Numbered from the stretch's first letter, positions 48,250 through 59,894 are shown. The stretch: DNA of 64,000 nucleotides from Vandiemenella viatica (GCA_031002005.1 JARYHS010008074.1:269391930-269455929), one strand, 5' to 3'. Made by a program: numbers and translations. The notes: generated from the sequence alone by a model not told the origin.

Positions 48250-50460
48250 TCTTCTCATGAATGACTGGGGCAGTTTTGAAAAAATATGGTATACATGTTT
48301 CTCATTGACCAACTAAAAATATTGTATGGACAGATCAGTCCCAAGCGACCTTCTTCTGGGTAGAGAGAGAATCTTCCCACACCCTTTTGCCTGAAATAGT
48401 GCCAGCTTGTTGTCATGGTCATCTTTTCCCTTCCATGCACTATTTTTCATACCTACTCCAATATCTTTCCATGCCTCATCGGCAGTACACTCCCATGACC
48501 CTCCTCATCCTCCTCCTGTCTTGCGATGAATCCCATTCCAGCTCCTTTATCATATCTGTCACTTATTGCATTCTGCAATAATTTCCAGAAACAAATGTAG
48601 GACCCATTTTTGCACCCTCTCCAACTCCTTTGATACGCAAAATGTGGGTCCCATACTACACTACCATATTCGAGCAATGGTCTGACCAAAGTTTTGTAAC
48701 CCAATTCCTTTACTTCTCTCGTACATCCCCTCATCACTCTCTCCAACAAGTGCTGAATTTTGAAACCTTTTCCTGCCACCTGTCCAATGTGTCCCACCCA
48801 GTTAAGCTTGTTATCAAATGTAATGCCAAGATATTTACATTTCAGGTCTTCAGCAAGCACCTTATATTCATAATTAACCTTTTGTTTTTTATTTGTGTAT
48901 CTAATAAACTTACTCTTCTTTGCATTTATCTTCATCCCATGTTTACCAACCCAACTATATATCCTGTCTAGATCACCCTGAACTGTTTACAGTCCTCTAT
49001 CGTTTTGATCCTTTTATATAGCATTATGTCATCTGCAAAACAATCTAATTTCAGATAATAAGTAATCAACACAATTATTCATTAGAAGAATGAATAACAA
49101 TGGTCCCAAATATGCTACCCTGCGGCACTCCCATTTTTACTTCCACTTCTTTTGATACTGCATTTCCTACCCCAACTTTCTTTTTTCTACCTTTTAAAAA
49201 CTCTTCTACCCAGCAATCACTTTCTGTTCCATTCCAATAGTTTTTAACTTATTTACTACCATTTTATGGCTCACTCTGTCCAACCCCTTTGACAGATCTA
49301 GTGCTACACTATCAATTTCACCTCCCTTGACCATTTCATCTGAAATATCTTGCATATATCCCAACAGCTGAGATTCGCATGAATATCCTTGTCTGAACCC
49401 ATGTTGCCTACTTGAAAAACACTTTCGTTCTTCACATATATTTCTGATGTGGTTGCATATCAATCTTTCCATTAATTTACCTACCACTGATGTCAAACTG
49501 ATTGGCCTGTAATTTTCAACTCTATTTCTCACCCCCTCCTTTATGTACCGGCACTACTATCATACTTTTCCAGTCCTGTGGTAAGTAGCAAGTATCCAGA
49601 CTCAATTTAAATAATATTTCAAGATAAGGTACAATGACACATCCATCTATCTTTAAAATATCTGTAGTAATATTATCTTCAACAGCCCCTTTGTTATTTT
49701 AAACTTTCTTATTTCCTTCATGATTTCCTCATGATGAATTTCAAATTTCTAATTGTATTGTGCTCATTCTCCTAATTAGACCCTCCTGTTTCTGATTCAT
49801 TGTCCCTAATGCTTTCACTAAACCAGTTACTTAAAATCTCTGCCTTTTTCAAATCCTCAGTAACTTCTTCTCCATCCTTATCTATAAGCGTCTCTACACC
49901 CTCCCTTCTCCCTCAGTTTCATGATATAGCCATAGAAATTTCTAGATGCATCAGTCAATGGTCCTCCTGCACTGACAATACTCTTCATAAACCCATCTTT
50001 AGTCACTTTCTTTGCTGTTATTAAGTCCTTGATTAGTTGTTTTAAATATTCCCTACTACCCTGCTGTCTCTTAACTCAGTTATGTTCTCTTCATACTAAC
50101 CTCTTTAACCTCCTCACTTCCCTGTTATAGTACACAGGTTCTCTACTTCTCTTTATTTTCTGCTTTGGAATAAATTTTTCTTCCACCTTTCTTATTATCT
50201 CCTTAAACTCTTCCCATATTGACTCTATTGTACTTGTGCCTTCCTTCCATTTGCTGAATGTTCTCTGAAGTATCTATTCAGATTTGAAATCTATGCATTT
50301 TTATAATTGTACCTATTTCCCCCCTGGCTTACTGAATCTTCTAATATCTATCAGAACTGCTTCATGATCTCTTATTCCTTCGGTTCATTAACACCCCACA
50401 AGGTTATCATCGGGATTTATTAGGAATATATCCAAAATATTTTGTCCCCTAGTGTTTTGT
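48250..50460 (-). mobile_element. CR1/Jockey-like LINE fragment (RT to C-terminus)
   Basis: The - strand from about 50280 shows an upstream region (WEEFKEIIRKVEEKF, REPVYYNREVRRLKRL), then 49532-49206 with the RT blocks VENYRPISLTSVVGKLMERL, FRQGYSCESQLLG, VALDLSKGLDRVSHKMV. Then 48935-48453 has KCKYLGITFDNKLNWVGHI and LVRPLLEYGSVVWDP, and the C-terminal tail follows at 48490-48360. The tail is the same family as the fragments at 1375-1740 and 16030-16440. Frames are interrupted. It ends about 475 bp upstream of the DLAT exon at 50937, antisense to the gene. Confidence 0.85.
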
Positions 50461-50936
50461 ATTGAAATTTAGTTTTATTCACATGTTTCAACTTGTCGAG
50501 ATATGAAATGCAGTATGCTGTGTAGTCAAATGAAAGAAAGTTATAATATATTTAGGTTTGAACAATAGTCAGAAACTGAAGTACTACTGAAAAAAAAATA
50601 GTGTTAGATACATTGTTCCTGTTCCTCTCTCCGACATGGTTGATATAAGAAAAGGTTGCAGTGCTAGTAGTCCGTTAGTTATGAATGTTAAAGGGAGGAT
50701 CAAATATACACCAGACTTTTATATATATATTATAAATACTTTAAGCTTCTTGATTAGATGCATGTGCTGCAAAGTGTTCTATATAGTAACTGTGTTATAA
50801 TTAAATTTAGTGTCAATTCCTGAAGTAATCGTTTAAAAAGCATGTGTTGCCTTTAAATCGTTTTTGTTGAAAAGCAGCATCACTTTTGTTAAGAATTGCT
50901 GTATAATGTTTTTGATAAATTATTCTTACTTTTCAG

Positions 50937-51191
50937 CTTGTTTGCATAATTGTTGCTAATGCTGAAGATGTACCAAAATTCAAGGATTATGTGGACACAG
51001 GTGCTCCTGCTCCTAAGCCAGATGCTTCAGCTCCAGAACCAGCTGCTCAACCATCTCCTACACCATCAGTCTCTGCCCCTCCACCTCCTGCCCCCAAACC
51101 TGTACAAGCTCCTCCTCCTGGGGCTGGTGAGAGAGTCTATGCTAGTCCACTGGCGAAGAGACTTGCAGCTGAGAAGGGTTTGCAGCTGACT
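50937..51191 (+). CDS. DLAT: DLAT exon: lipoyl end, Pro/Ala linker, start of E3-binding domain
   Basis: An 85-codon exon in phase 0 at both ends (acceptor TTTTCAG, donor ACT|GTAAGT). It begins LVCIIVANAEDVPKFKDYVD, the last strand of the lipoyl domain. About 45 residues rich in Pro and Ala follow (the flexible swinging-arm linker). It ends RVYASPLAKRLAAEKGLQLT, the first helix of the peripheral subunit-binding domain that docks E3 (dihydrolipoamide dehydrogenase). Linker length and composition are typical of insect pyruvate dehydrogenase E2 and unlike 2-oxoglutarate dehydrogenase E2, which lacks this domain layout. No defect is seen. Confidence 0.97.
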
Positions 51192-51359
51192 GTAAGTTAT
51201 TCCTATTAAAACGATCATGTTACAAGATAAAATCTTATCATTGTTGTCACATTTTATTTCGTGGGTGTTTTTTACCATTTGTAGTTGTGTAAATCATTTA
51301 CCACCTGTTAATTTTTTCCTATATTCTGTAGCCCAATTTATGAAACTGTATGTGTTTAG

Positions 51360-51536
51360 GGACAAGGTTCTGGCATGTTTGGGTCCTTGAAGGCACAGGA
51401 TCTTGCTTCATTGCCAGCTGCTGGTTTTGCACCTAGTACAGCAGCTGCACCAGTTCATCCTGGAGCTACATATACAGATCAACCAGTTTCAAACATAAGA
51501 GGTGTTATTGCAAAGCGACTGTTACAGTCAAAACAG
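51360..51536 (+). CDS. DLAT: DLAT exon: end of E3-binding domain and start of catalytic core
   Basis: A 59-codon exon in phase 0 (acceptor GTGTTTAG, donor CAG|GTATGT), 168 bp after the previous exon. It encodes GQGSGMFGSLKAQDLAS (second part of the E3-binding domain), a short Ala/Pro linker with TYTDQPVSN, and then IRGVIAKRLLQSKQ, the first helix of the acetyltransferase catalytic domain. The rest of that domain (the HYYLT segment and the catalytic His/Asp motif DHRxxDG) was not found up to 64000, so the next intron is at least 12 kb. Confidence 0.96.
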
Positions 51537-53000
51537 GTATGTTTTTATTCACATCTTCAAATGCTAAACTTTAGGATTAGATGAAGTTTAGTTATAAAAT
51601 ATTAATTATACTGTTGATAAATTATTATATTCCTAACTTTTTAATTGCTCATTGTACCGTAACATGGTATATTTCATTTCATCTTGATATGCTTCATGAA
51701 TATGTAGCATGTAATTTTTGCTGTTAATTGCAAACTTGTCTCAGTTATGAAATGAGTCACCAATTTCTAAGGTTTTCATTCCATGACCATATATTTATAG
51801 TTTCAATTGTGTGCTTAAAAAGTATTAAACGCGTATGTTTCCAGTTCTTCTTGCCTGATTTGTCAAGGTGATAAAGTGGTAGGAAACAAAGGATATAAAG
51901 TTTTGATATGTCCAGAAGGGAGTGAGTTGAGGTATTTGTGACACTAAAGAAAAGTACACTTTCTTATAACTTGGCCACCATTACAATAAAACGTTTATAT
52001 TTGCTTTATTTCTCACCAAATAATACTATTCAGTTACTTTCACAAATTGATATCTACGTTTTGCTCAATTTACTCTCTCATCAATTACTTACATGCCTGA
52101 CATAAAGTGGTGAGACTATACATGTATCCCAAAACTCTCAATAACACCGCTCACATAAAACTCTCTCTTATTTCAGTCTGGATTCATCTGTGAATCTTGC
52201 ACTGTGCAATTTACCTAATTGTTTTTTACTTTCTCTAGCCAGTCTCTATAATGCTGTACACCACCACCCAACCAGGTGGTATTTTCAACTCCATACATTT
52301 CACCAACATAACAAATCAAAAATAATGATACTGAACAAGGGAACCCCGTTCTTCACAGGTATCACAAACATTCCTGGCCTAAGTGTTAATCTTCAAATAC
52401 TCATTAATTATAACTTCCTGTTTCATAAAAAGAGAGAGAGCACCTGAAGTATAGCTGGAGTTCCAAAGTATTGTTATCACAGATTCTAACAACTCGACAG
52501 AATGGTCTGAATATAGAAAATCATTAATATATGAAAAATTGTCTGCACGATTTTTGTATTTTTATTTTACAACAACTAGCTTTACCCTGCATACATTGCA
52601 ATGCCTCTATTTCTTTCTTAAGTGGATAACCATATACAGACATATTAACATGTGCAAAATAAATGAAAGACGATGATTTTATGCAATAAATTAAAATTGA
52701 AAAAGTTTGTTCTAGTGGTTTGGGATATACAATATTTTTGGTCTTCTGCAAGTTGCAGAGTTAGTAGGTGCATATGAAACTTCTCGTGTTTTATCTCTTT
52801 CAATTGGATTGTAGAAACTTTATCCATCATCATCCGCTTTGGAAGGTTTCCTACCAGTGCAAAAAAAAATCTAAAAATATGCTTATGTAAATTAGTCTCA
52901 AGAGGGGTGAACTGAAAATGGATGCAGTTTAATAAACTAAATACAAACATCATTTATCACTTATTTTAAACCATATGTGCGTAAAGTTCCTTCTGAACAC
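51537..53000. other. Start of the next DLAT intron, no recognised element
   Basis: AT-rich sequence with chance ORFs only. I looked for the next catalytic-domain exon and did not see it. Confidence 0.4.
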
Positions 53001-53068
53001 TTCCAAGTGTAACTTTTGCTTAAGGAAGAGTGGTGAGTTTTTGTAAACCAAATGTAGAGAATATTAAT

Positions 53069-55157
53069 TAGACTTGCGCATTATAGTTTGCGAAGAAGAG
53101 CGCTCAGTTTAGTTCACAGCTCCCTCGCGAACTAGTTCGCTCTTTTAGTTCGTTAGTTCGCGTCTCGAATTCAGAGAAACAGATCGTTCGCTCGCCTTGC
53201 TACCTCTACTGCACGCGTTATTTTCTTTGTTATGTCAGTTTTATTAGGACATAATAATTTTTTTGTCGTTTCTAAATGAAATTTAATATGACCTTCTTAA
53301 CAAAAGTCATTGCTTAGTAATAGACCTTTCAAATGACATTAGCATGATCAGTTGCCGCCGATAAACCAAAGTGCTCATTGTCCTTTGCACAAATGGGTAA
53401 ACTGAGTAACTATTTACTTTACATGCATTTGTATATATTAATTTTTTTAATGGATTTATGTATTAGTTCATGGAAGAAACATTAATTATAAAAGGCGCTA
53501 AGGACCCCGCCATCGACGCGCCCCTAAAACCCAACAACAACAAAACATTTCTTATAAAATATTATAAATGCATTTATTTTGATGAATTAAAATACCCGTT
53601 TATAAGTAATCGGCTTTTTTTATTTAAATATAGTTTTTGAAATCAAGAACAAAATATAATTCTACTATTGGCTACAAGTTAATCACTATATGACAGAAAC
53701 AGTATTACCTATATTATTAAGAAAAGTAACAGCAATACTTCCAATGTGATACCTAACAATTAGACATATAAAAATGACAGTGACCCTTGAATGAGAAAGT
53801 GGTAACAATAACGAAAGTGCGTAAATTTCCAGTAAATTGGAAGTCATTGAGCTATTTTTTTTTATTAGTGTAGGGGAGAATAATCCAACACACATTCACA
53901 ATATTTTGGCGACGAATGAAACTGATGAAGACACAAAAGTTAAAATCTTTTTGAATTTTGCAAGTCGTTTCTTTACATAACTTTCACAAATCTGTTAACC
54001 AACAGACTGAGATAAGTATTATATTATGTCAGCTTTAAAATCAGCGCTAGAAAAAATGTATAAGATACTGTTTCTTTGGTTAAGAAAACAAGAAAAAGCC
54101 TTTAGAAGCCAAATTCTCCACAGAAAGTGATAATATTAAAAATAATGCTCTAGTATTCGTTGATAAAAGTCGGGAGTATCTTAGTAAATAGTTAGATTTT
54201 AATTAAAGCAATTGGCTATAGAAAATCCAAAAAATTAAATTTAAAACACGAGGTTTTATTTGATGGCTGTGAGACAGTATTAGAGGTTCTAAATTTATGA
54301 GAAAAAATGAGTATCAAAGTGAACGAACTTTACTCTGAAATAACATTATTATACGAAATCTAGGTAAAAGTAAGAGCAGTATTTCATTAGTAAAAATGAG
54401 CTTTTGATCGAAAATAATTTAACAACTGAAAGCGATAAAGCGTATTACAATTTTACTGTAGACAGAAAATTGTTAAAGATGCAAGAAGTGCAAAAAAAGT
54501 ATAGCTTAAAAAAACATATCCTTTGTCCTTTTCTACTCTTTCGTAAAATATTATATTTTTGAAGTGTACTATATTTTTATAGGTTATTCTACCATTAACC
54601 GAAAAAATGTTGGTAATCCTAGCGAATGGTGATAGTTCGCGACCGGGAATGCTCAGTTTAGTTCGCGAACGGTACCGCTCAGTTTAGTTCGCAAGCGGTA
54701 GCGCTTTGTTTAGTTTGCGACTGGTAGCGCTGTGTTTAGTTCGCGAACTAGGTCGCTCCGCTCTGGAATTCCAGAAAGACAGCTCGTTTGCCCGCTTTGC
54801 TAGCGCTGCTTCACGCGCTCTTTTCTTTGTTATAATAGTTGTGGTTACTGATAGTTGCCTTTTAAGTGTTAATGGGATCAAAGTGTGTTTTGTTTTCACA
54901 TTCCATGTTAAATTTCCATTTTTTACTTCTGCAATAATTATTAATGTTTAACAGTTACTTTTTTTATATTTTTTTTATATCTGTCCCTTCAGTGAAATGT
55001 GTCCACAGCGAACTGTGTTACCTTTTAGATAATGAACTAAAACAAAAGTTGGTGTTCGGGAAAGGATCGAACGAACTAAGGAGTGAGAGATCTGGAAATT
55101 AGTTCGCTCATGGGAGCACTCTTCCGAACTAGTTCGTTCGCGAACTACACAAGACTA
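53069..55157. mobile_element. hAT-type element (2.09 kb) with perfect 8-bp duplication and subterminal repeats
   Basis: ATATTAAT flanks the element on both sides (53061-53068, 55158-55165), and the X-block sequence reads through when it is removed. The ends are TAGACTTGCG and, reversed, TAGTCTTGTG. Both are followed by GTTCGCGAAC-type subterminal repeats. Near 54625-54755 four to five copies of a unit like GCTCAGTTTAGTTCGCGAAC lie in tandem. The left-end sequence (53085-53240: GTTCGCTC, then TTGCTACCTCTACTGCACGCG and TTATTTTCTTTGTTAT) is repeated at 54720-54840, so the element may be two elements fused or nested. No transposase was recognised, so it is probably non-autonomous. A LINE-like tail (CGCTAAGGACCCCGCCATCG) lies at about 53497. 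Confidence 0.8.
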
Positions 55158-55319
55158 ATATTAATCTCTTTATTTTAAAGTATGCAAAAATAAATCGAAA
55201 TTGGAAACAAGCTGTGGGTTTATATAAAAAAACATTAGCAAAAATTAAGGGGGCAAAGGGAGGAAATGTGTGCGTTTTTTCCAACAAAATGTAGAAAGTG
55301 TTTTTCTCTTTGTTTTAAA

Positions 55320-55500
55320 GTAAAAAAAACTAACTCTGCGAACAGCCAGAAAGTTCGTTGGCTATTGCCGAAGGGAGCATTCTAAGTCAAAGATCATACA
55401 TGACTGTTAAAAATTCCTTTTTCCATTGGAATTTTAACTCCAAATCAGACCCAGAAGTTGTTGAAAGCAAGAGCCTTAACCACTGAGCTACCATACCACT
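55320..55500 (-). mobile_element. tRNA-headed SINE copy (array unit)
   Basis: The - strand head is AGTGGTATGGTAGCTCAGTGG followed by TTAAGGCTCTTGC. The body leads to the CCGAAGG..CAGCCAACG-type end. It is the most diverged array member, with a shortened body. Confidence 0.6.
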
Positions 55501-55804
55501 TTCTTTTAAGCATAGTGTGGTATGTACTATCAAAATCGGATAAAAACTGTGGATTTGCATGAAAAAACGTTGGAAAAAAGTTTAGGGGAGGTAGATTAGG
55601 AGAGAGGTTAGGATTTGTTAGACCAAACACATACCAATTTTTTTTATTTGTTTTAATGTGTACATACACAGAGTCCATCAAAATCAAATAAAAACAGAGG
55701 GCTTGTTTGAATAATAATACCATAAATTAAGAGGGTGGTGAAAAGGAGTGATTTTGCAAAACCAAATGTAAACAGTACTTTAATGTTTGTTTTAAAGCGA
55801 AAAA

Positions 55805-56047
55805 CTAAATTAAAAAAGCCTTAGTCCACAGCCCTAAGGTTGGTTGCGTCCTACCAAAGGAGATGTACTAAACCTAGTTTCAGAGGCAGGACAACCAGTT
55901 CCTTTTCTCTGGGACCTAACGTTTAACATAAAATCCGAACCATTTACCTAAAAAAGCTCATGCTGCAACTGGGATTTCAACTTGGAAATGTATCCTGACA
56001 CTTTCCAAGCTAATTGCCTTACCACTGTGCTAGCAGACCACTCTGTT
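55805..56047 (-). mobile_element. tRNA-headed SINE copy (array unit)
   Basis: The - strand head is AGTGGTCTGCTAGCACAGTGG. GAAATCCCAGTTGCAGC stands at the B-box position. The far end has the CCTTTGGTAGGACGCAACC segment that corresponds to the CCTTCGGAAGGATCCAATC segment of the next copy. Confidence 0.65.
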
Positions 56048-56319
56048 TTATTATATATATGTGCTATGTACCATCAAAATTAGAAGAAGAAAAAAAACGG
56101 TGTATTTGCATAGCAAATGTTGGCAAAAATTAAGTAGTGAATAGGTTTTTCAAAGTAAATGCAGATTAAAGTATTCTTGTGAAATGTTCCCTCAATATTG
56201 GATAAAAGCTGTGGGTTTATGTAAATAAAATTGGCAAAAATGAAGGGGAGGGTGATAAAGGTGTTGTGTTTTTACAAACCAAATAGGCAGCTATTTTCGT
56301 TGTTTTAAAGTAAAATGCT

Positions 56320-56582
56320 AACTTAGCACACAACCAGAAGGGTGATTGGATCCTTCCGAAGGAGGTGTACTAAGCTTTGGTTCAGAGGCCGAACGGCTAG
56401 TTACTTTCCTCTGGCACCTACAATTTAATGTTGGAAACTGAACCACGGAACATCCCAGCATAGCTCAAATGGTCAAATGCAAATTTTAAAAATTCCTGCT
56501 CCCACTGGGATTTAAACCCGTGACCAGAGACATAATGGTCTGGAAGCAAGCGTTTTAACCACTGAGCTACCAGACCACCTTG
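56320..56582 (-). mobile_element. tRNA-headed SINE copy (array unit), best preserved
   Basis: The - strand head is GGTGGTCTGGTAGCTCAGTGG, then TTAAAACGCTTGCTTCC. The B-box-like GGGTTTAAATCCC is followed by a body of about 180 bp ending in CCTTCGGAAGGATCCAATCA and CTTCTGGTTGTGTGC. A- and B-box spacing fits an RNA polymerase III promoter. It is not a tRNA gene because no second half of a cloverleaf follows. Confidence 0.75.
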
Positions 56583-56984
56583 TTTTGAAGAATTCGCTCG
56601 CTGAATACTATCAAAATCAGATAAAAATTGTAAGTTTCTATGAAGAACGTTAGCAAAAATTAAGTGGTTGTTGTAAAAGTAGAGAGGGATGAGTTTTGTA
56701 CAACGAATGTAGACAGAATTTTTTTGTTTTAAAGTACAGGTGTGCAAAAATTCCATCATAATCAGTCAAAAACTGTAGGTTTATACAAAATTCATTTGAA
56801 AACATTGAGGGGTGTGCAGGGGAAGATGGGGTGGGTTTTATTTGTAATTTTTTTGTCAGAATCCTTCCCAGCCATGCACACAATAACTCACCAAAATTTC
56901 ATCGCAATCGGATAAATGGTATAGGAAAACATAGAACACGAACAAACCAACAAACATTCATTTTAATACATTAGATTCATAATG

Positions 56985-57240
56985 TAATCCACATTCAGAA
57001 GGTTGATTGGATCTTGCTTTAGGAGGCATAACTACACCAGTGAGTCTCGGAGATTGGGCAGCTTGTTCATTTCCTGCAGTTCTACATGGAATCCATGTAA
57101 TCAAACATTCAAAATGTTTTTCAATTGCACAGTGCAAACTTTGTCACAGGTAAAGCTCATCTCAAGCTTATGTATAACCAATATTGGAGGACATTTCAGT
57201 CCCCTATTAGATGCCTTACCACTGAGCTGCCAGGCCTGTC
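56985..57240 (-). mobile_element. tRNA-headed SINE copy (array unit)
   Basis: The - strand head is GGACAGGCCTGGCAGCTCAG, then TGGTAAGGCATC. The body ends in GATCCAATCAACCTTCTGAA, matching the other array copies. The B box is degraded. Confidence 0.6.
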
Positions 57241-57250
57241 CTATAATAAA

Positions 57251-58858
57251 CAGAAAAGATAAAAGAAAATGTGGGCATCAGCTCTAGTGATTTTTACCTC
57301 TGCTGATAATTATTTATTTGTGGAAAAGTAGAGATAGAAAATGAAATCACCAATTTTTAATATTTTAACTGCTTTCTGCATTTCTCTTCGTAAAGATAGT
57401 ATTTGTAAACCATAGATAATACGAAAGAATAAATTCATTTACTTAATAACAGAATTTACTTGTTGACATCAAAATTCTTCCTGGTTCATTTACCTTCATG
57501 TATAGTATGTGACATGTTATTTTCCTCATCCTTCATTGTTTTCATTGCATAAAAGCATTTTCATTTTCACTATTATTAAAACCTTCATGGAATTATAACT
57601 TCGACATTGATATTTCTACCCACAGTCACACTTCTACCACCTGTAAAGAAATCCATAGCTTCATTGGAGCAAATGGCTCTCTCATGGGTCTCACCCTTCA
57701 TTCCATTTTTGTCTTCTCCCACACAAAAGCCCTGCAAACCCAATTTCCCAGCTCCCAAAAATGTCCATGTTTTATAACTCGGAATGCTCCATAGTTGCTT
57801 TATATATATGTGTATTACTCTGCATTCAAAAAATTGAGTGACAGAAGGTGCTTTTCACTAAATCTGTCCATTCCAATCTTAAACAGTACGAAGGAATTCA
57901 CTGAAGCATTTGTATGACACCTAATTTCTCTAAATATTATCTCTCCTGTCAACACAAGCTAAATAACTTGATGGAATAAGTGTTTCATCGCACTCATAAA
58001 TAAAAAGTTGTTGTTCACATGTTTAGAAATAAATCGAATAAAAACTATGTCACCTGTCCGCTAGACAATCTTATTCCAGTTTATTTATCAATTCTGTGAT
58101 GCTATCGCATAGACTGTGGCAAGCAGTGACGAATGGGCAGGTGGGATAGGAATAATGCTGAGTAGGTAATTGATAACTTTAGAGAAATATCACTGGAAGC
58201 GGGCAAACATTGAAAAAGTTATGTGAAGAAGATATAAAAAATGAATGAACATAAAAATAAATATATGTAGGAAACAAAGAAGTTATAATATTCAATTTAG
58301 ATTTATATGTAGGTAAATAAATAATAAGTGATGGGAATACACCTAAGGTGTAGAGTTCAAAATTGGTTGTTACTGATAATACTATGACAGTTCTCATTGC
58401 AAAGTGACTATTTAGATTGTTTGAACTGTGGAAACTGGCATGGGTTGTCACTGGACGGTCTAGGCTGTTGTTGTAAACTGTTTGATTGTAGCCATTCATT
58501 CTGATGGAAAGTTGATTAGAGGTGAGGTCTGTATATAAAATAGTCCAGTAGAGACAGGTGAGTTGGTATACCACATGCACTACAACACACCTCATACACC
58601 AAATCACCTACCTCCCACTGTACTGGTTCATACATCAGGCTCACCATTAACTAACTTTCCCCACTACAATCCATTCTAAACTCCATAGTTGAGATCTAGC
58701 TTACCACTGTATCCTTGATACCAGCCATTTGCCCTAAAACTAGCTGTAGACACATCAGTTATTATTAATTATTCACTTTCAGATAAACTTAAATTTAATA
58801 TTATCATCCACTTATTTCCCACATATATTTGTCGAATCCATTCAGGAAAATCAGGAGT
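57251..58858. other. Intronic sequence without a recognised element
   Basis: No coding segment recognised. The ORF at 58179-58607 (-) has no recognisable domain and is hydrophobic by composition. Confidence 0.4.
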
Positions 58859-59201
58859 TGGGTGGGTCGAATGGCATTCCCGCCCGAGGTAGATGGCTTA
58901 TTAACAAAGGTAGACTGTGGCTACTCCTCAGACAGTGGAGAGTAACTACGAGAACACAGCTGATACAAGGATCCGGTTTATTAGACTCAGGCTCACAATA
59001 CACAATGACAGATAGTGGAGTGATGTTGCCTTGAAGGTCAGGCATGAAGAGAGCTCCATGTGCTGTGTGCTGCCGTTAAGTAGCTCCTTGTTGGTGTCAC
59101 TGCAGTCGCCGTGGCGCTGGCATCCTGCTCGCTGCATCTGTGGTGCCATCTAGTAGCGTAGCCCCATACTCCCGATCCGACACGGCCATCCTGCTGTGAC
59201 A
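58859..59201 (-). mobile_element. Possible solo or truncated LTR
   Basis: On the - strand the segment starts TGTCACAGCAGGATGG and ends CGACCCACCCA (TG..CA). It carries AATAAA within CTGAGTCTAATAAACCGGATCC, about two-thirds of the way along. GC content is higher than in the surroundings. This fits a U3-R-U5 layout of an LTR retrotransposon. No 5-bp duplication matched at these exact borders and no internal coding sequence adjoins, so the call is tentative. Confidence 0.35.
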
Positions 59202-59244
59202 GCCATCCCTGGCTGTCGCTCATGGGCCCTGGGTGTTTGACTTG

Positions 59245-59355
59245 TCGCCGCTAGGAATGGGAAAGAAGATCGGCCATGGCCTTAGGAAGGAACCATTCTG
59301 GCATTCGTCTGGAGTGATTTCGGGAAACCATGGAAACCGAAATCAGGATGGTAGT
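59245..59355 (-). mobile_element. SINE family 1 fragment
   Basis: On the - strand, CCATCCTGATTTCGGTTTCC, then TTTCCCGAAATCACTCCAG, GAATGCCAGAATGGTTCC and AAGGCCATGGCCGAT match the middle of SINE family 1 (compare 25540-25620). The tRNA head is missing. Confidence 0.75.
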
Positions 59356-59894
59356 GGCTTCTTGCAATGCAGTCTTCAACAATGCCTGTCTCAGGCAGTG
59401 CTCAGCATTGCTGTTCTTGAGATCCTGGAAGGGTCTGTAGGATTCGTCATGGCTGCCTGGTTGCCTGGCTTGTTGGGGCTGGTTTGTCGTTGCTTCACGG
59501 CCGTCTCCTTATTGCAGCATCCATTGAATGTGTGTGCAGATTCTGTGAACAAAAGATGGTTAACCGCAGTATGTTCGGCTATCCTGACTTAAAGGATAGT
59601 TTTGTTGAACAATGACAGATTGTCAAGATATTGAGGGGAAAAAACTTTAGGATAATCCAGGTTTAATGTATTCCTTTGCGATTAGACGTGAAAGAGTGAT
59701 TTTACCATTTTCATAACATCAAAGCAAGTTTTTAGAATCATTATCTTCCTGGGAAATTAGAAAATTGTTTTCTGAATACTAACGTGAACAAACTTTCTCT
59801 TTCCAAGACTTGGAAAAGAGCGAAATTAATTTCCTGATTGGACCATCCATAGAATTTCTTGTAGTGATGTCTGATGACAGGTGCCAGATTATAA
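59356..59894. other. No recognised gene or element
   Basis: Mixed GC sequence then AT-rich sequence. The ORF at 59233-59592 overlaps the SINE fragment and has no domain. Confidence 0.4.

Larger units (their letters stand above)
53000..57250. repeat. Composite array: tRNA-headed SINE units alternating with an AT-rich block
   Basis: Two repeat types alternate. Block X (CAAAATCGGATAAAAACTGTGG, then TTGGCAAAAATTAAGGGGAGG, ACAAACCAAATGTAGACAG, TTGTTTTAAAGTAAAA) recurs at about 55190, 55530, 55675, 56070, 56195, 56610 and 56760, with a shorter form at 56895. Block Y is a - strand SINE of about 250 bp with a tRNA-like head (GGTAGCTCAGTGGTTAA) at the ends of 55320-55500, 55805-56047, 56320-56582 and 56985-57240. 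Y copies are all in the same orientation, 490-660 bp apart. Copies differ from each other, so the array is old. The hAT-type element at 53069-55157 interrupts one X block. Confidence 0.7.

Noticed and set aside
58179..58607. 142-residue ORF on the - strand
   Set aside because: No recognisable domain, AT-driven hydrophobic composition and no splice or promoter context.
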